Origin: CAYTAP01 sp964435775
GTDB taxonomy: Bacteria > Planctomycetota > Phycisphaerae > Tepidisphaerales > Tepidisphaeraceae
NCBI GenBank assembly: GCA_964435775.1
Contig: CAYTAP010000140.1
Location: 1 to 9,066 of the forward strand
Length of the DNA: 9,066 bases
Reading direction: 5' to 3'
In this document: positions 5,368-9,066 of the stretch, one piece after another
Layout: every line of letters starts with the position of its first letter
Position numbering within the stretch: position 1 is the stretch's first letter
Notes under the pieces: generated by a model
What the model was told of the DNA's origin: nothing
What the model saw: the letters and a program-made list of their open reading frames with translations, nothing else
Database searches by the model: none
Made by a program: the position numbers and the translations under genes

Positions 5368-6155
5368 CGCTGGAAGTTCATGACGTCATCGGAAGCGTTC
5401 ACGGAATCCGTGTTCGGCGTCGCGCTGGCGGCCAACTGGGCGCCACTGCCATTGATCGGTCCAAAGAGTCCATCCGGCCCGGCTGACCAGAGAATGTACG
5501 GCCCCGTGTATTTGGCGGTTTCGCCGCCGTCAATCCGCCCGTTGTTATTGTAATCGCCAAGCATGGCCCGCATCATCTTCTTGTCCGTGAAACGCGGCTC
5601 CGTGGCATCATCATTGTCGGCGTAGTTGTACAGATACGAATTGCGGTTGGCGTATGAAGATTGATTTTCAACGTATCCAGTCCCCTGCGTGATGTCCGGC
5701 TTGGACAGCGCGGCGGAGTAGTAGAGTATCGGATTCCCGTTCATATCAAGCAGACAACCCACCGGGACTGTCTTGCCGAAATGGTCCACGTAGGTCGTAG
5801 TACCGTCGGCAATCTTGAACTTGTCCGCCTGGATATAAGGCCCGTACATCCGCCCGCCCGTGCGAATCCTAAATCCCGAGCGGTTGTTGATCGCCGGCCC
5901 GAGCAGCGCGTCCGCCAGCGTCTGTGATCCCTGCCCCGCCGTCACCACCTGCGGATAGTCATGCAAATCCGATTTGTATTGCTCCAGCGCGGTGACCAGC
6001 GCCTGGATATCCAGCATCATCCGCGCCTTGTTGGCCCGCTGACGCGAGTTGCTGATCATCGGCAGGAGGATCACCATGAGGATGACGATGATCCCGATGA
6101 CGACGAGGATTTCCGTCAAGGTGAAGGCGTGATGGCGCTGGTTGTGGCGTGTCAT
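5364..6155 (-). CDS. GspG-like pseudopilin G2 with an EF-hand-type loop
   Basis: Predicted pseudopilin of 263 residues. The short leader MTRHNQRHHA is followed by FTLTEILVVIGIIVILMVIL. Cleavage is A10|F11, so position -1 is Ala rather than Gly, and Glu15 is mature position 5. YKSDLHDYPQVV (60-71) matches the GspG D...YP segment. VDHFGKTVPVGCLLDMNGNP (123-142) stands in the D-x-W-G-N-P region. Residues 201-212, DYNNNGRIDGGE, fit a 12-residue EF-hand loop (D1, N3, N5, G6, I8, D9, E12). The tail SAGPDGLFG (224-232) is separated from its DD pair (256-257) by about 23 residues rich in G, S, A and N, much longer than in the neighbours. GGGAGGG lies 7 nt before the ATG. Its TGA overlaps the ATG of G3 as ATGA, implying coupled translation. 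Confidence 0.9.
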   Translation of the reverse strand: MTRHNQRHHAFTLTEILVVIGIIVILMVILLPMISNSRQRANKARMMLDIQALVTALEQYKSDLHDYPQVVTAGQGSQTLADALLGPAINNRSGFRIRTGGRMYGPYIQADKFKIADGTTTYVDHFGKTVPVGCLLDMNGNPILYYSAALSKPDITQGTGYVENQSSYANRNSYLYNYADNDDATEPRFTDKKMMRAMLGDYNNNGRIDGGETAKYTGPYILWSAGPDGLFGPINGSGAQLAASATPNTDSVNASDDVMNFQR

Positions 6156-6162
6156 GTTTCAA

Positions 6163-6169
6163 CCCTCCC
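6163..6169 (-). promoter_or_regulatory. Shine-Dalgarno of G2
   Basis: GGGAGGG on the minus strand in the 16-nt gap after the G1 stop, 7 nt before the ATG at 6155. It supports the very short 10-residue leader of G2. Confidence 0.65.
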
Positions 6170-6171
6170 CA

Positions 6172-7092
6172 TTACGGAACCACGCTGCCGAAGGTCGTGA
6201 TGTCATCCTCGGTGCCATAAACGCGATCCGGCCCGGCGCTGATCAGGATGTACCCATCCTTCGCGCGGGCCTGCAGGGGCGTGGTCTGGTTGGGATTAGT
6301 GAAATAGGGATAGGCGTCGTAGGGGTATGTGTAACTACCGCTGGCCTTGTCCATCGAAGCGGAAGTGGTCACGGTGCGCAATCCGTGATTGGGGTAAGTG
6401 GCATTCTTATAGGCCGTCGACTTCACGCTCTTGCCCAGGCCGATGTTCGTGCCGGTGTACCCGATGATGTCACGCAAGTCGTACTGGGCGTTGTCGTCGG
6501 CAGTGTCGATCACACCACCCATTCCCACATTGGCCCGCAGATACAAAATCGGCATCGTGTTGGAAAACCGATCCAGAAACTCGGGGATGTTCGTATCATT
6601 GGCCGATGTGCTCCCCTCGCTGTACGCGCCATCGCTCAAGTTGTCCGTGCTGATATACGCGGGGTAGGTGCGGGGCTGGTTCACGTTCAGGCTCGCAGCT
6701 CCCTGCCCAACCCAATCTTTGTTGTACTCAAGCCCCGTTCCAGTGTTGCGAAGCCCGCCGAGCAGTCCCAGCACAAGATTCTCGCTGCCGGTGATGGTAC
6801 CCCCTCCATTGGGTACAACGCCCGTGATGGTCATCGCCACCCCGATCTCACTATTGCTCAGCGGCCCCGGGTACGCATGAAAATCGCTATAATACCGCTC
6901 GATCGCCCCCTGAATCACGCTGATCTGGTTGGTCGTGTCGGCCGCGCGGGCGCTCTTGCGCACCTTGCTCACCACTGGAATGAGGATGCCGATGAGAATC
7001 ACGATGATCCCGATGACAACGAGCAGTTCGAGAATCGTGAACCCGCCGCGCCGCGAAAGTCGGCCGACCTGATTACTCCGTGTTCGCCGCAT
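6172..7092 (-). CDS. GspG-like pseudopilin G1 (prepilin-type N-terminal cleavage domain)
   Basis: Predicted pseudopilin, 306 residues, the first of four tandem GspG-like copies and the best candidate for the major shaft subunit. A basic 17-residue leader ends in RRGG, followed by FTILELLVVIGIIVILIGIL. Cleavage G17|F18 puts Glu22 at mature position 5. The helix continues to RYYSDFHAYPG (66-76), matching the GspG region with D...YP. DRFSNTMPILYLRA (174-187) resembles the GspG D-P-W-G-N-P-Y motif. The C-terminus is SAGPDRVYGTEDDI (285-298), like the GspG calcium loop. Mature length (289) is about twice a classical GspG, with an extra middle domain I do not recognise. The ATG at 7092 is preferred over the in-frame TTG at 7104 because GAGGA lies 5 nt upstream of the ATG. 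It ends 16 nt before G2. Confidence 0.9.
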   Translation of the reverse strand: MRRTRSNQVGRLSRRGGFTILELLVVIGIIVILIGILIPVVSKVRKSARAADTTNQISVIQGAIERYYSDFHAYPGPLSNSEIGVAMTITGVVPNGGGTITGSENLVLGLLGGLRNTGTGLEYNKDWVGQGAASLNVNQPRTYPAYISTDNLSDGAYSEGSTSANDTNIPEFLDRFSNTMPILYLRANVGMGGVIDTADDNAQYDLRDIIGYTGTNIGLGKSVKSTAYKNATYPNHGLRTVTTSASMDKASGSYTYPYDAYPYFTNPNQTTPLQARAKDGYILISAGPDRVYGTEDDITTFGSVVP

Positions 7093-7097
7093 ACCGT

Positions 7098-7102
7098 TCC
7101 TC
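7098..7102 (-). promoter_or_regulatory. Shine-Dalgarno deciding the G1 start
   Basis: GAGGA on the minus strand, 5 nt before the ATG at 7092. It selects this ATG over the in-frame TTG at 7104, which overlaps the motif. Confidence 0.7.
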
Positions 7103-7119
7103 AATCCATCCCCTCAACC

Positions 7120-7147
7120 ATTCCGCATTCCGCATTCACCGTTCCGC
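7120..7147. repeat. Heptanucleotide mini-array, ATTCCGC type
   Basis: Four 7-bp units on the plus strand: ATTCCGC, ATTCCGC, ATTCACC, GTTCCGC, with a decayed fifth (ATTTCCA). They fill most of the 64-nt gap between the F stop and the G1 start, 18 nt upstream of the G1 Shine-Dalgarno. Confidence 0.75.
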
Positions 7148-7156
7148 ATTTCCACT

Positions 7157-8419
7157 CTAGTGCGTCCCGCCGGAAATCGTCTGGATCAGGCTGATCATCG
7201 GCATGAACAGCGCCACCACGATGAAGCCGACAATCACGCCCAGGATCACCACCATCACCGGCTCGAGGATGCTGATCAGCGAGCCCACCAGCACGTCCAC
7301 GTCGTTGTCGTAGTTGTCGGCGATCTTGATGAGCATCTTGTCCAGGTCGCCGGTCTCTTCACCGACATCAACCATGTTGACCACGATCGAGTCGCACACC
7401 TTCGACGCCCGCAGCGGGTCGGCCATGCTCTCGCCTTCGCGGATCGCGTCATGCACCTTACCCAGCGCCCGCGTGTACACCTCGTTGCCGCAGGTTTCCT
7501 TCGTGATGTTGATCGCATCCAGAATCGGCACGCCCGCGCTGATCAGCGTCCCCAGCGTCCGCGTGAACCGCGCGATGGCGGTTTTGCTCAAAATGTTCCC
7601 CAAAATCGGAATCTTCAGTTTCACCGCATCCACAAAATACTTGCCCCCGTCGCTCATGCGAATCAGTTTGACCGTCAGGACAAAGACAACCGGCGCGAAC
7701 AGCACATACGCCCAGCCATAGTCCTCGGCGAACCAGTGCGAGATATCGAGCAGAAGCTGCGTGACGGCCGGCAGCTTGGTCCCGAAGTCCCTGAAGATCG
7801 TCTCGAACTTGGGGATCACGAAAATCATGATCATCGACACGATCGCCACCGCGATGGTGATGACGACCGCCGGATAGATCATCGCCCCGATCACCTTTTT
7901 CTTCAGCCGCGCCGCCTTTTCCATGAAGTCGGCCAGGCGGTTGAGGATCAGATCGAGCACGCCACCGGCCTCCCCGGCGTTGATCATGTTGACGTACAAC
8001 TTGTCGAACGCCTTGGGATATTTCGCCATCGCATCCGACAGCGTGCCGCCCCCTTCCACCTCATCCGAAACGCCCCCGATGATCGCCTTGAGCAAACCCG
8101 GCTTCTGCTGCTGCTCCAAAATCTGAAGGCTTCGCAAAATGGGCAGCCCGGCGTCCTGAAGCGTGGACAACTGCCGCGTAAAACCCACCAGCTGCTTTCG
8201 CGGCACGCCGCCGAAGGAAATCGGCATCTTGCGGGAAGTTTCAACGGTCGCCGACGCCTTCTTGGCGACCTTCTTCTTGGCCGCACGCTCCCGAACCTTG
8301 GTCGGGAAATACCCTTTGGCGCGGATTTTGGAGATCGCGTCGGCCGAGTCCGAGGCCTCAATCTCGTCCTTGACCTCCTGCCCGGAGGAATTCATCGCTT
8401 CAAATGCATACGTCGGCAT
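7157..8419 (-). CDS. gspF: GspF/PilC-family inner-membrane platform protein
   Basis: Polytopic inner-membrane platform protein linking the ATPase to pseudopilin extraction and insertion. The 420 residues are a normal length. The start MPTYAFEAMNSSGQEV is the typical N-terminal segment, followed by a Lys/Ala-rich linker (about residues 45-60). Two T2SSF repeats follow, each opened by the same motif: FTRQLSTLQDAGLPILRSL (80-98) and FTRTLGTLISAGVPILDAI (285-303). Membrane segments are evident near 177-202, 235-253 and 384-412. The last includes EPVMVVILGVIVGFIVVALF, the family hallmark. The ATG at 8419 is preceded by GAGGTG with 5 nt spacing, which fixes the start. It is followed after 64 nt by the first pseudopilin gene. 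Alternative name would be pilC if the locus is a type IV pilus. Confidence 0.95.
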   Translation of the reverse strand: MPTYAFEAMNSSGQEVKDEIEASDSADAISKIRAKGYFPTKVRERAAKKKVAKKASATVETSRKMPISFGGVPRKQLVGFTRQLSTLQDAGLPILRSLQILEQQQKPGLLKAIIGGVSDEVEGGGTLSDAMAKYPKAFDKLYVNMINAGEAGGVLDLILNRLADFMEKAARLKKKVIGAMIYPAVVITIAVAIVSMIMIFVIPKFETIFRDFGTKLPAVTQLLLDISHWFAEDYGWAYVLFAPVVFVLTVKLIRMSDGGKYFVDAVKLKIPILGNILSKTAIARFTRTLGTLISAGVPILDAINITKETCGNEVYTRALGKVHDAIREGESMADPLRASKVCDSIVVNMVDVGEETGDLDKMLIKIADNYDNDVDVLVGSLISILEPVMVVILGVIVGFIVVALFMPMISLIQTISGGTH

Positions 8420-8424
8420 ACCAG

Positions 8425-8430
8425 CACCTC
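8425..8430 (-). promoter_or_regulatory. Shine-Dalgarno of the GspF gene
   Basis: GAGGTG on the minus strand, 5 nt before the ATG at 8419. It confirms that start and shows that at least some genes here use Shine-Dalgarno initiation. Confidence 0.7.
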
Positions 8431-8525
8431 TATTCCATCGTGGTCGACCGCTTCAATTGTTCGCCGTGTCCACCGGACCGCGAATCCCCGCGCCACGCGT
8501 TTTTCACCCAAACCCATTCCACTTA

Positions 8526-8546
8526 TCCCACCTCCCACTTCCCAAA
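8526..8546. repeat. Heptanucleotide mini-array, TCCCACY type
   Basis: Three 7-bp units on the plus strand: TCCCACC, TCCCACT, TCCCAAA. They lie in the 132-nt gap between the E and F genes, just after the E stop. The preceding ACCCATT and CCACTTA look like decayed units. Period 7 is shared with the other junction repeats. Confidence 0.55.
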
Positions 8547-8551
8547 CGGCC

Positions 8552-9066
8552 TCATCCTTCTTCCATGATCGTCTCTTTCACGACTTCCTCAATCGTCGTA
8601 ATTCCGTCATAAATCGCCATGAGCCCGCTTTGACGCAGTGTCCGCATCCCCCGCTTCTTGGCTTCATGACGAAGAACCTGCGTCGAGGCGTGTTTGATGA
8701 TCTGATCGCGCATGTCATCATCGAGCAGCATAATTTCGTAGATCCCCTGCCGGCCGCGATAGCCGGTATTGTTGCACTGCTCACACCCCTTGCCGTAATA
8801 GAACGTCCGACCCTGCACATCCTGCGGGCGAAGGTCCAGCTCCATCAGTTGCTCCTCTGCCGGGGTGTAGGCCGTCTTGCAGTTGGGGCACAACCGACGC
8901 ACCAGCCGCTGCGCGATGATCCCTTCGAGCGTCGCCGTCACCAAAAATGGTTCCAGCCCCAAGTCGAGCAACCGGGCGATCGCGCTCGGCGCGTCATTGG
9001 TGTGCAGCGTGCTGAAGACCAGGTGGCCGGTCAGCGACGCCTGCACCGAAATCTCCGCCGTCTCCT
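8552..9066 (-). CDS. gspE: GspE/PilB-family secretion ATPase, C-terminal part (5' end outside window)
   Basis: Cytoplasmic hexameric ATPase that powers pseudopilus or pilus assembly. The visible 170 residues (first full codon at 9064) open with ETAEISVQASLTGH and LVFSTLHTNDAPSAIARLLD, the conserved stretch that follows the Walker B/Asp-box region in this family. A zinc-type tetracysteine module follows: CPNC at fragment residues 59-62 and CEQC at 94-97. Then come GYRGRQGIYEIMLLDDD and the typical tail RTLRQSGLMAIYDGITTIEE. The tetracysteine module fits GspE and PilB and argues against PilT retraction ATPases. The frame is open to the window edge, so the N-terminal domain and Walker A are not visible. 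It lies 132 nt upstream of the GspF gene with no pilT-like gene between. Family assignment is very secure; GspE rather than PilB is inferred from the downstream gene order. Confidence 0.95.
   Translation of the reverse strand, partial: ETAEISVQASLTGHLVFSTLHTNDAPSAIARLLDLGLEPFLVTATLEGIIAQRLVRRLCPNCKTAYTPAEEQLMELDLRPQDVQGRTFYYGKGCEQCNNTGYRGRQGIYEIMLLDDDMRDQIIKHASTQVLRHEAKKRGMRTLRQSGLMAIYDGITTIEEVVKETIMEEG

Noticed and set aside
6142..7194. 350-codon open frame on the plus strand
   Set aside because: It is antisense to G1, which has clear prepilin and SAGPD signatures and a Shine-Dalgarno. The plus-strand product is low-complexity Arg/His/Val sequence.
7157..9066. Type IV pilus (pilB-pilT-pilC) locus
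   Set aside because: It cannot be fully excluded, but there is no pilT between the ATPase and platform genes, and the downstream order G-H-I-J-K with GspG-type tails fits type II secretion better.

Overview
The window holds ten genes in one block. All are on the minus strand and read from the right edge to the left, and the block is cut by both window ends. In transcription order they are a GspE/PilB-type secretion ATPase (C-terminal part only), a GspF/PilC-type inner-membrane platform protein, four consecutive GspG-like prepilins (here G1 to G4), a GspH/FimT-like, a GspI/PilV-like and a GspJ/PilW-like prepilin, and the start of a GspK/PilX-like protein. This matches the classical type II secretion order E-F-G-H-I-J-K, with the single G gene replaced by four diverged tandem copies. 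Spacing is tight: 16 nt, a 4-nt ATGA overlap, 61 nt, 19 nt, 6 nt, a short overlap and 71 nt, with 132 nt between E and F and 64 nt between F and G1. This suggests one operon whose promoter lies beyond the right edge. No gene-free stretch exceeds about 130 nt, and I see no RNA gene, CRISPR array, insertion sequence or convincing terminator.

How the parts would work together (family knowledge): the ATPase drives the GspF platform, which feeds prepilins processed by a prepilin peptidase (not in the window) into a short periplasmic pseudopilus. The GspG homologue forms the shaft, and H, I, J and K cap it and start its assembly. All four G-like proteins keep a D-x-W/F-G/S (N-P)-like motif and end in SAGPD followed by a DD pair. 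This resembles the C-terminal calcium loop of GspG. G2 also carries a textbook 12-residue EF-hand loop.

The unexpected feature is repetitive DNA at the gene junctions. Short heptanucleotide mini-arrays of several different sequences, all with a 7-bp period, lie at or just inside the 5' ends of F, G1, H, I and J. The G3 leader holds a perfect 23-bp-arm inverted repeat and three other repeat-like or hairpin stretches. The repeats lie upstream of the prepilin cleavage site, so in G3 and H they appear to be translated as leader peptides of about 113 and 78 residues that would be cut off during maturation. Prepilin leaders may therefore be tolerant landing sites for dispersed repeats.

The organism is GC-rich. 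The large pseudopilins with SAGPD tails, the patchy Shine-Dalgarno use and the junction repeats suggest a Planctomycetota-like bacterium, perhaps Phycisphaerae-related. That placement is an inference from style; there is no marker gene.
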